A stretch of DNA of 6,168 nt from an uncultured Paenibacillaceae bacterium (GTDB taxonomy: Bacteria; Bacillota; Bacilli; Paenibacillales; CALAME01), in the NCBI GenBank assembly GCA_937983035.1, contig CALKAN010000260.1, forward strand, positions 1-6,168, given 5' to 3'. The first letter of the stretch is position 1, and each line of letters opens with the position of its first letter. The position numbers were made by a program, and so were the translations under genes. Positions 1-5,474 of the stretch are shown in pieces. The notes below the pieces were generated by a model. The model saw nothing but the letters and a program-made list of their open reading frames with translations. It was not told the DNA's origin and ran no database searches.

Positions 1-1
1 A

Positions 2-505
2 GGGACCGTAAGTCAACCAGCGACGGCGTTGATCGGATTTGTGCAAGCGATTCGGCAAGGGCTCGATGAAGCGGGATATGAAATGATACCGATTTTATCC
101 TACGCGGTCAAATATGCTTCTTCATTTTACGGTCCTTTCCGTGATGCTGCTCATTCAGCTCCGCAATTTGGCGACCGCAAAACATATCAGATGGATCCCG
201 CCAACGTGCGTGAAGCGCTGAGGGAAGCCGAAGCGGATGTGATCGAGGGAGCGGACATGCTCATGGTCAAGCCTGCATTGGCTTTCATGGACGTCATTCG
301 TGTGTTGAAAGACAATTTCGATCTGCCGGTCGCTGCGTACAATGTCAGCGGAGAATATGCGATGGTGAAAGCCGCAGCAGAGAAAGGCTGGATCAATGAA
401 AAAGAAGTTGTGATGGAGATGTTGACTGGGTTTAAGCGGGCAGGCGCAGATCTCATTCTTACTTATTTTGCTAAAGATGCTGCTCGTTATCTTCAAGAGA
501 ACTGA
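2..505 (+). CDS. hemB: Porphobilinogen synthase (5-aminolevulinate dehydratase), 3' part
   Basis: Cytoplasmic enzyme condensing two 5-aminolevulinates to porphobilinogen, the first common tetrapyrrole step. About the last 160 residues of a roughly 325-residue family are present; the start lies upstream of the window. Reading from the TTG-encoded residue at 29 as number 1, the two active-site lysines of the family are visible: Lys28 in SYAVKYASSFYGPFR (codon 110-112) and the Schiff-base Lys81 in MLMVKPAL (codon 269-271). QFGDRKTYQMDPAN, AAYNVSGEYAM and KRAGADLILTYFAKD are also family signatures. The stop is TGA 503-505. The TTG at 29 is internal, not a true start, because the catalytic barrel needs the missing N-terminal half. 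Codons before about position 33 do not match the family in this frame (see findings), so the first ten residues are doubtful. It lies 21 bases before hemL, presumably in the same transcript. Identity is certain; integrity of the 5' edge is not. Confidence 0.96.
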   Translation, partial: GTVSQPATALIGFVQAIRQGLDEAGYEMIPILSYAVKYASSFYGPFRDAAHSAPQFGDRKTYQMDPANVREALREAEADVIEGADMLMVKPALAFMDVIRVLKDNFDLPVAAYNVSGEYAMVKAAAEKGWINEKEVVMEMLTGFKRAGADLILTYFAKDAARYLQEN

Positions 506-511
506 ATGAAG

Positions 512-518
512 AAAGGGG
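512..518 (+). promoter_or_regulatory. Ribosome binding site deciding the hemL start
   Basis: AAAGGGG lies 8 bases before the ATG at 527. It favours that start over the in-frame ATG at 506, which directly follows the hemB stop and has only a weak AAGAGA in front of it. Confidence 0.75.
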
Positions 519-526
519 AAGCTGGA

Positions 527-1819
527 ATGGAAAACCGCAAATATGATCGATCTGTCGCTGCATTTGCAGAAGCGAAAAAAGTAATTCCCGGCGGTGTGAA
601 CAGCCCGGTTCGCGCATTTAAATCCGTAGATGCAAACCCGATATTCATTGAACGCGGGGAAGGTCCTTACGTTTACGACATCGATGGCAACAAATACATC
701 GATTACGTGGCATCATGGGGGCCTTTGATTATGGGGCATGCTCATCCGCAAGTCGTTGAAGCCGTCAAGCGCGCGGCCGAAAAAGGACTGAGCTTCGGCG
801 CGCCGACTGAAATTGAAACAGAAATGGCTGCATTAGTGTGCGAAAGAGTGCCGTCGATTGAGATCGTTCGCATGGTCAATTCCGGCACTGAAGCGACGAT
901 GAGCGCGCTGCGCTTAGCGAGAGGTTATACCGGCAGAGACAAAATTTTGAAGTTTGAAGGCTGTTATCACGGACATGCCGATTCTTTGCTGATTAAAGCC
1001 GGCTCGGGAGTGGCCACGCTCGGCTTGCCGGACAGCCCCGGCGTGCCTGTTCAAACAGCCCGCAACACGCTTACAGTGCCGTACAATGATCTGGAAGCCG
1101 TTCGGATCGCATTTGAACGATACGGAGAGGAGATTGCAGCCGTCATCGTCGAGCCGGTGGCCGGCAACATGGGCGTCGTGCCGCCGCTGCCCGGTTTTTT
1201 GGAAGGGTTAAGGGAAATAACAAAATCTTACGGAAGTCTGCTCATCTTTGACGAAGTCATGACCGGTTTTCGCGTTCATTTAAATTGTGCGCAAGGTTTG
1301 TTCGGCATTACGCCGGATCTGACTTGTTTAGGCAAAGTCATTGGAGGAGGCATGCCCGTCGGAGCATACGGCGGCAAACGCGAAATTATGGAGCATATGG
1401 CTCCGACAGGACCGATTTATCAGGCAGGCACCTTGTCAGGCAACCCTTTGGCGATGACTGCAGGCTTAGAGACGCTCAAGCTGCTGGGCGAACCCGGCGT
1501 ATACGATCGGCTGGAATCAAGCGGGAAACGATTGGAAGACGGTCTTCGCCAAAACATGGAGGAAAAAGGAATTGCTTTCACCATCAATCGAGTCGGGTCC
1601 ATGCTTTGCCCGTTTTTCACTGATCAGCCGGTAATAAATTATGCCGCTGCTTCTTCGTCAGACACGAAACTGTTCAGCCGCTATTTCGGCTTGATGCTCG
1701 ATCACGGCGTTTCCGTTGCCCCGTCTCAGTTTGAAGGGATGTTCATTTCCGCAGTGCATGACGAAAAGATCATCGATGAAACGATCGAGCGTCATCGTCA
1801 AGCTTTAAAGAAACTGTAG
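527..1819 (+). CDS. hemL: Glutamate-1-semialdehyde 2,1-aminomutase
   Basis: Cytoplasmic PLP enzyme that converts glutamate-1-semialdehyde to 5-aminolevulinate, ending the C5 (glutamyl-tRNA) route. The product is 430 residues, the usual family length. The N-terminus carries PGGVNSPVRAF. SGTEATMSALRLARG and the FEGCYHGHADSLLIKAGSG block surround the cofactor site. FDEVMTGFR contains the aspartate expected to contact the PLP ring nitrogen. CLGKVIGGGMPVGAYGG carries the PLP lysine, Lys270 (codon 1334-1336). QAGTLSGNPLAMTAG follows. The ATG at 527 is chosen for its ribosome site and because it places the first conserved residues as in Bacillus HemL; an ATG at 506 would add seven residues. No intrinsic terminator is visible after the stop, so transcription may continue towards hemE. 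The pairing with hemB matches the classic hemAXCDBL operon order. B. subtilis carries a second paralogue (gsaB), but this context points to hemL. Confidence 0.97.
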   Translation: MENRKYDRSVAAFAEAKKVIPGGVNSPVRAFKSVDANPIFIERGEGPYVYDIDGNKYIDYVASWGPLIMGHAHPQVVEAVKRAAEKGLSFGAPTEIETEMAALVCERVPSIEIVRMVNSGTEATMSALRLARGYTGRDKILKFEGCYHGHADSLLIKAGSGVATLGLPDSPGVPVQTARNTLTVPYNDLEAVRIAFERYGEEIAAVIVEPVAGNMGVVPPLPGFLEGLREITKSYGSLLIFDEVMTGFRVHLNCAQGLFGITPDLTCLGKVIGGGMPVGAYGGKREIMEHMAPTGPIYQAGTLSGNPLAMTAGLETLKLLGEPGVYDRLESSGKRLEDGLRQNMEEKGIAFTINRVGSMLCPFFTDQPVINYAAASSSDTKLFSRYFGLMLDHGVSVAPSQFEGMFISAVHDEKIIDETIERHRQALKKL

Positions 1820-1857
1820 CTGTTCTTCAGCAGCCATTTGTCAAAGAATTGTTGAAA

Positions 1858-1871
1858 ACGAGAAACGAGAA
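1858..1871 (+). repeat. Short tandem repeat (ACGAGAA x2)
   Basis: Two perfect, adjacent 7-base copies lie in the hemL-hemE gap, just upstream of the proposed -35 element. They may be an accident of an A-rich upstream region; no role can be assigned. Confidence 0.4.
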
Positions 1872-1874
1872 ATG

Positions 1875-1903
1875 TTGTTTCAGGCCGATAAAACAGGCAT
1901 AAT
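1875..1903 (+). promoter_or_regulatory. Sigma-A-like promoter for hemEHY
   Basis: TTGTTT at 1875-1880 and CATAAT at 1898-1903 are separated by exactly 17 bases. They match the TTGACA and TATAAT consensus at 4 and 5 of 6 positions. The predicted start of transcription is near 1910, giving a leader of about 35 bases before the hemE ATG. The region just upstream is A-rich. This is the only well-spaced promoter I see in the 125-base gap. It would let the late heme genes be transcribed apart from hemB-hemL, and the overlapping inverted repeat suggests metal- or peroxide-dependent repression. Confidence 0.6.
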
Positions 1904-1911
1904 GATTATCG
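1897..1911 (+). promoter_or_regulatory. Fur/PerR-family operator-like inverted repeat
   Basis: The 15-mer GCATAATGATTATCG contains a perfect palindrome, ATAAT-G-ATTAT, at 1899-1909. Against the B. subtilis Fur 7-1-7 box (TGATAATNATTATCA) it matches 11 of 14 defined positions. Against the PerR box (TTATAATNATTATAA) it matches 10 of 14. The right half has the C typical of Fur (ATTATC). The element covers the -10 and the predicted transcription start, where a bound repressor would block RNA polymerase. Fur (iron) or PerR (iron/manganese, peroxide) control of heme genes is established in Bacillus, where PerR represses the hemA operon. Which regulator binds here is inference. Confidence 0.55.
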
Positions 1912-1944
1912 AATGAGCCGCATACGGCAGAAAGAGGCGATCCT

Positions 1945-3009
1945 ATGAACGATCTTTTCATTAGAGCTTGCCGCAGGCAGCCGGTGGAAAGGGTGCCGGT
2001 CTGGTACATGAGGCAAGCAGGACGAACGGATCCGGACTACCGAAAAATCAAAGAAAAATATTCGCTGCTTGAAATTTGCGCGCAGCCCGAACTGGCTGCT
2101 GAAGTGACGATGATGCCGGTAAAGAAGCATGGCGTAGATGCTGCGATTCTTTATTCGGATATTATGAACCCGATCGCCTCCATCGGTGTTGACTTCGATA
2201 TTGTAGCGAATGTCGGTCCAGTGATCCATCAGCCCTTGCGCAAGCGGGAAGATATTGAGCGCTTGAAGCCGCTTGACGCAGAGCAAGATTTGCCGCACAT
2301 TTTGGAAACGATTCGGATCTTGTCAAAGGAGTTGACGGTGCCGCTCATTACGTTTGCCGGAGCGCCGTTTACTTTAGCGAGTTATATGATCGAAGGCAGG
2401 CCTTCCAAAAATTACATTCGCACGAAAGAGCTGATGTACAGCGATCCGGAAACTTGGGCGCTGTTAATGGAAAAGCTCGGCGATATGGTTATTGCATACT
2501 TCAAAGCGCAAATTCGGGCCGGCGCCGATGCGGTGCAATTGTTTGACAGCTGGGTCGGATCGCTTGCGCCGAAAGATTTTGAACGTTTTGCATTGCCGAC
2601 TGTTGCCCGCATTTTTGAAGCGCTGCATGAAGAAAAAGTGCCGAAAATATACTATCCCGGCGTTGCTTCAGGGGAGCTGTTGCCTGTTTTGAAAGATTTG
2701 AAAGCAGACGTGATTGGATTGGATTGGCGAGTATCGATTGACGAAGCCCGCCGCAGGCTGCCCGCTCGCTTCGCTGTCCAAGGCAATTTGGATCCGATGG
2801 TGCTGACAGCGCCGCTGAACGTGATTGAACAATACGCCAAAGAAATCATTGATCAAGGCTTGAAACAGCCGGGATACATCTTTAATTTGGGCCACGGATT
2901 GTTTCCTGAAGCTTCCATGGATAAGATCAGGGCATTAACTGCATTTGTGCATGAATATTCAGAGAAAAAGATTAAAGAGCATAATGAAAGGAGTGGCGCA
3001 CTTGATTGA
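1945..3009 (+). CDS. hemE: Uroporphyrinogen decarboxylase
   Basis: Cytoplasmic, cofactor-free enzyme that removes the four acetate carboxyl groups of uroporphyrinogen III to give coproporphyrinogen III. The 354-residue length is typical. The first signature VPVWYMRQAGR supplies Arg23 and Arg27, which bind substrate carboxylates. ILYSDIM carries the catalytic Asp72. FAGAPFTLASYMIEG is the second signature, with Tyr147. FDSWVG, GLDWR and VQGNLDP follow, and FNLGHGLFPEA carries His317. The ATG at 1945 has AAAGAGG (1931-1937) seven bases upstream and leaves only a short N-terminus before the first signature, as in Bacillus HemE. It is the first gene of the hemE-hemH-hemY block and lies about 35 bases downstream of the proposed regulated promoter. 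Its last three codons overlap the hemH start, which suggests coupled translation. No defect seen. Confidence 0.98.
   Translation: MNDLFIRACRRQPVERVPVWYMRQAGRTDPDYRKIKEKYSLLEICAQPELAAEVTMMPVKKHGVDAAILYSDIMNPIASIGVDFDIVANVGPVIHQPLRKREDIERLKPLDAEQDLPHILETIRILSKELTVPLITFAGAPFTLASYMIEGRPSKNYIRTKELMYSDPETWALLMEKLGDMVIAYFKAQIRAGADAVQLFDSWVGSLAPKDFERFALPTVARIFEALHEEKVPKIYYPGVASGELLPVLKDLKADVIGLDWRVSIDEARRRLPARFAVQGNLDPMVLTAPLNVIEQYAKEIIDQGLKQPGYIFNLGHGLFPEASMDKIRALTAFVHEYSEKKIKEHNERSGALD
2987..2993 (+). promoter_or_regulatory. Ribosome binding site deciding the hemH start
   Basis: AAAGGAG lies inside the end of hemE, 8 bases before a TTG at 3002. In-frame ATGs at 2945 and 2984 lie upstream of this site and have no comparable site in front of them; 2984 has only AAAGAG at a 4-base spacing. 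Confidence 0.8.
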
Positions 3010-3952
3010 CCATGCTGAAGAAACAATCGGCGTTCTCGTGATGTCCTACGGGACGCCTGAAAGCTTGGATCAGATCGAGGCTTATTATACGCATATTCGA
3101 AGAGGAAGACCCCCTTCGCCAGAGCAGCTGCAAGAATTGACCCATCGTTACAAATCGATCGTCGGCGGAGTGTTTCCGCTCAGAGAAAATACGAATAAAC
3201 AGGTGGCTGCACTTGAAGAAGCGCTGAAGAAATCGCCGTCTCCTTTCAAGTTTTCCTGTTACCAGGGGCTCAGGCACGCCAGCCCGTTTATCGAGGACGG
3301 AGTGCAGCAGATGGCGGCAGACGGGATCAAGAGGGCGGTTGGCATCGTGCTGACCCCGCATTATTCTTCGATGAGCGTGGGAGCATATATAGAGAGAGCG
3401 AAAAAGGCTGCCGAAGAAAACGGGATCAGAATGGACTTTGTGGAAAGTTATCACTTGCATCCGCAATTCATAGAAGCATTAGTCGAACGGGTTCGCAATA
3501 CGTTGCAGCAATTCGATGAACATGTCCGCAATGATGTCAAAGTATTGTTTACAGCTCACAGCTTGCCGGAGAAAATATTGGAGATGAACGATCCGTACGT
3601 GGATCAGCTTCATCAGTCTTCACAGGCCGTTGCGGACCGCGCTGAAGTTTCCAACTGGCAGTTTGCTTGGCAAAGCGCTGGACAGACTCCGATGCCGTGG
3701 CTCGGTCCGGATATTGCCGATGTGCTGCGTGATTTGGCGAAAGACGGGGTAAAACATGTGCTCGTTTGCCCGATCGGCTTTGTATCCGACCATTTGGAAG
3801 TGCTGTATGACATCGATATCGAATGCCAGCAAGTGGCTAAGGAAGTCGGGATTGAGTTAAAACGCACGCCTTCTTTAAATACGGATGCTAAATATATTCA
3901 AACATTAGCGGATTGCATTCTCGAGAAATTATATAACAGCCAATCCAATTGA
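3002..3952 (+). CDS. hemH: Coproporphyrin III ferrochelatase (CpfC)
   Basis: Inserts ferrous iron into coproporphyrin III to give coproheme in the Gram-positive coproporphyrin-dependent pathway. From the TTG at 3002 the product is 316 residues, close to the 310 of B. subtilis HemH. VLVMSYGTPES has Tyr16, equivalent to the metal-proximal Tyr13 of B. subtilis. YYTHIRRGR follows. TAHSLPEK has the metal-binding His186 (codon 3557-3559), and GFVSDHLEVLYDID has Glu266 (codon 3797-3799), matching His183 and Glu264. WQSAGQTPMPWLGPD is also conserved. There is no transmembrane tail. The TTG start is chosen for the strong ribosome site and the fit to the family N-terminus; ATGs at 2945 or 2984 would add 19 or 6 unconserved residues. 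It overlaps the end of hemE by 8 bases in a different frame, and hemY follows after 15 bases. The ChdC enzyme needed to finish heme is not in this window. Confidence 0.97.
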   Translation: MIDHAEETIGVLVMSYGTPESLDQIEAYYTHIRRGRPPSPEQLQELTHRYKSIVGGVFPLRENTNKQVAALEEALKKSPSPFKFSCYQGLRHASPFIEDGVQQMAADGIKRAVGIVLTPHYSSMSVGAYIERAKKAAEENGIRMDFVESYHLHPQFIEALVERVRNTLQQFDEHVRNDVKVLFTAHSLPEKILEMNDPYVDQLHQSSQAVADRAEVSNWQFAWQSAGQTPMPWLGPDIADVLRDLAKDGVKHVLVCPIGFVSDHLEVLYDIDIECQQVAKEVGIELKRTPSLNTDAKYIQTLADCILEKLYNSQSN

Positions 3953-3956
3953 GGAG
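3951..3956 (+). promoter_or_regulatory. Ribosome binding site of hemY overlapping the hemH stop
   Basis: GAGGAG begins within the hemH TGA and lies 11 bases before the hemY ATG, a slightly long spacing. A second GAGG at 3960-3963 is only 4 bases away from the ATG. Termination on hemH and initiation on hemY are therefore probably linked. Confidence 0.5.
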
Positions 3957-3967
3957 TTTGAGGCCGC

Positions 3968-5386
3968 ATGACGATTGCCAAATTTAAAGTTGCCGTGGTA
4001 GGAGCCGGAATGACAGGGCTTGCCGCGGCTTTTTATTTGCAAAAGCAGTGGGAGCAAAATCGCGGTGATCTTCACATCACCGTCATCGAAAAGAACGATC
4101 AGCCCGGCGGTAAAGTTCAGACCGTGTTGCGGGACGGATTTGTCATCGAACGAGGTCCGGATTCTTTTTTAGCCAGAAAACCGGAACTGGCAAAACTCGT
4201 TTTGGAACTTGGTCTGGATCAGGAATTAGAAGGTTTGAACCCGCATGTCGGAGCTGCATCAATTTTGCATAAAGGGAAGTTCCATCCGATTCCGAAAGGA
4301 TTTGTCATGGGGATCCCAACGCAGTGGCGCCCGTTTGTGACGACTCCTTTGCTTTCTTTGCGGGGGAAAATGCGCGCTGCGCTTGATTTAATTCTTCCCG
4401 GTGAAAATATAAGCGAAGACATGGCTTTGGGAGAATTTTTGGAGCGGCGCTTAGGGAAAGAAGCCGTTTCTCACATCGCGGAACCGCTGCTTTCAGGCAT
4501 TTATGCGGGAGATTTGTACGGACTCAGCACTAAAGCAACTTTTCCGCAGTTTTTAGCATTGCAGCAAAAACACCGCAGTTTAATCATGGCCATGAGGCAA
4601 ACGAGAAGCGCATCTGTCTCTTCGCAACTTTCTTTGCCGCCCTCTGTCAAGGGCAGCGCTTTTTTGCATATGAGAAACGGATTGTCTTCGATCATCCATG
4701 CGCTGACAGAATGTTTGAACAATCATGACATTCGTTTGAATGCGGAAGTAACAGCCATTTATAAGCATGGCAGCGGATATCGCCTGCTGCTTAATCAGAA
4801 TGAACGCCTTGACGCAGATGCGGTCATCGTCGCCGTGCCGCCTTATGCTGCTTCGCGCATGCTTCCGCTTGCGTCCGATGTCAGCAAACAGCTGCTTGAC
4901 ATTAAGCATGCTTCGGTGTCCAACGCAGTTCTTGCTTACCATCGCAGGCCGAATGCTGCTTTTCGCGGGACCGGATTTTTAATTCCGAGAGATGAAGGGA
5001 CGTTCATGACTGCTTGCACGTTCACTTCGGACAAATGGCCTCATTCAGCTCCTGACGGCAGCGCGCTGATTCGATGTTATGTCGGCCGGGCAGGCGAAGA
5101 AGGATGGACCCGCATGAGCGATGAGGAAATTACGGATCGCGTGCTGCAAGAACTGGAGCAGCTGATCGGTCTTCGATCAAAGCCGGACTTTTCCATCGTG
5201 ACCCGTTTCGAACGAGCGATGCCTCAATACGCTCCCGGGCACGCAGAGCGGATGGAAGCGATTCGTACGCAGATGAGAGAGGACAGTCCCGGGATCTTTT
5301 TGGCAGGAGCCGGATACGGCGGCGCAGGCTTGCCTGATTGCGTGCGGCAGGGGTCGGATGCAGCGCGAAGCGCCGCAGAATATTGA
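3968..5386 (+). CDS. hemY: Coproporphyrinogen III oxidase, FAD- and oxygen-dependent (CgoX)
   Basis: Flavoenzyme that oxidises coproporphyrinogen III to coproporphyrin III, supplying the substrate of HemH; formerly described as protoporphyrinogen oxidase. The 472 residues match Bacillus HemY (about 470). The N-terminal Rossmann fold reads VAVVGAGMTGLAAA (GxGxxG at residues 12-17), with the ribose-binding Glu41 in VIEKN followed by PGGKVQT. GFVIERGPDSFL (57-68) is the typical amine-oxidase-family segment. EPLLSGIYAGD and MRNGLSSII lie in the middle. The C-terminal FAD motif GAGYGGAGLPDCVRQG starts at residue 447. No signal peptide or obvious membrane segment is seen, consistent with the soluble Bacillus enzyme. 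The ATG at 3968 leaves only a few residues before the first beta strand. Reaction order in the pathway is HemE, HemY, HemH, although gene order is E-H-Y. No terminator with a T-run follows. Confidence 0.97.
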   Translation: MTIAKFKVAVVGAGMTGLAAAFYLQKQWEQNRGDLHITVIEKNDQPGGKVQTVLRDGFVIERGPDSFLARKPELAKLVLELGLDQELEGLNPHVGAASILHKGKFHPIPKGFVMGIPTQWRPFVTTPLLSLRGKMRAALDLILPGENISEDMALGEFLERRLGKEAVSHIAEPLLSGIYAGDLYGLSTKATFPQFLALQQKHRSLIMAMRQTRSASVSSQLSLPPSVKGSAFLHMRNGLSSIIHALTECLNNHDIRLNAEVTAIYKHGSGYRLLLNQNERLDADAVIVAVPPYAASRMLPLASDVSKQLLDIKHASVSNAVLAYHRRPNAAFRGTGFLIPRDEGTFMTACTFTSDKWPHSAPDGSALIRCYVGRAGEEGWTRMSDEEITDRVLQELEQLIGLRSKPDFSIVTRFERAMPQYAPGHAERMEAIRTQMREDSPGIFLAGAGYGGAGLPDCVRQGSDAARSAAEY

Positions 5387-5404
5387 AAGAAATTGAAAAA
5401 ATAG

Positions 5405-5433
5405 GCATGGACGCCTCCTCTTCACCATATAGA
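5405..5433 (+). promoter_or_regulatory. Possible sigma-E-like sporulation promoter for the spoVID-like gene
   Basis: GCATGGA at 5405-5411 and CATATAGA at 5426-5433 are 14 bases apart. They resemble the mother-cell sigma-E elements (KMATATT and CATACANT) at 4 of 7 and 5 of 7 defined positions. B. subtilis spoVID is a sigma-E gene, which makes the site plausible, but the match is weak and could be chance. The predicted start near 5440 lies downstream of the left hairpin arm at 5414-5426. Confidence 0.25.
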
Positions 5434-5466
5434 TGTATCGAATGAGATCGATGGGGTGAAAGGAGG
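5414..5466 (+). promoter_or_regulatory. RNA hairpin that would bury the spoVID ribosome binding site
   Basis: The left arm CCTCCTCTTCACC (5414-5426) is complementary to the right arm GGTGAAAGGAGG (5455-5466). This gives 12 Watson-Crick pairs with a single bulged C at 5420 and a 28-base loop. The right arm contains the whole AGGAGG ribosome site of the next gene, and the left arm carries CCUCCU, mimicking the 3' end of 16S rRNA. No T-run follows on the + strand, so it is not an intrinsic terminator for hemY. The pairing is seen directly; an effect on translation is inference. Confidence 0.6.
5461..5466 (+). promoter_or_regulatory. Ribosome binding site deciding the spoVID-like start
   Basis: AGGAGG lies 8 bases before the TTG at 5475. 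An in-frame GTG at 5469 is only 2 bases away, and in-frame ATGs at 5433, 5442 and 5451 lie upstream of the site, so TTG is the best start. Confidence 0.75.
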
Positions 5467-5474
5467 ATGTGGGT

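Noticed and set aside
506..526. hemL start at the ATG directly after the hemB stop
   Set aside because: The ribosome site is poor, and the added residues (MKKGEAG) look like a translated Shine-Dalgarno region; the ATG at 527 is better placed.
1630..1643. AT-rich palindrome GTAATAAATTATG resembling a metal-regulator box
   Set aside because: It is inside the hemL coding region (VINYAA), far from any start, and its half-sites are not spaced like the Fur/PerR 7-1-7 box.
1819..1835. Small hairpin GCTG-TTCTT-CAGC at the hemL stop as a possible terminator
   Set aside because: It has only four base pairs and no T-run, so it is too weak to call a terminator.
1906..2298. Minus-strand ORF of 130 codons across the hemE promoter and the hemE 5' end
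   Set aside because: It lies opposite conserved hemE codons, shows no recognisable motif, and has no convincing ribosome site or promoter; it is best explained as a shadow of hemE.
2972..3466. Minus-strand ORF of 164 codons opposite hemH
   Set aside because: It is rich in His, Arg and Phe, as expected from the complement of Bacillales coding sequence, and has no family motifs.
5394..5417. Minus-strand terminator-like AGGC/GCCT stem followed by T6
   Set aside because: The stem is only four base pairs and no minus-strand gene is in view that it could end.
5393..5433. Sigma-A promoter TTGAAA ... TATAGA before the spoVID-like gene
   Set aside because: The spacing is 29 bases, far from the usual 16-18.
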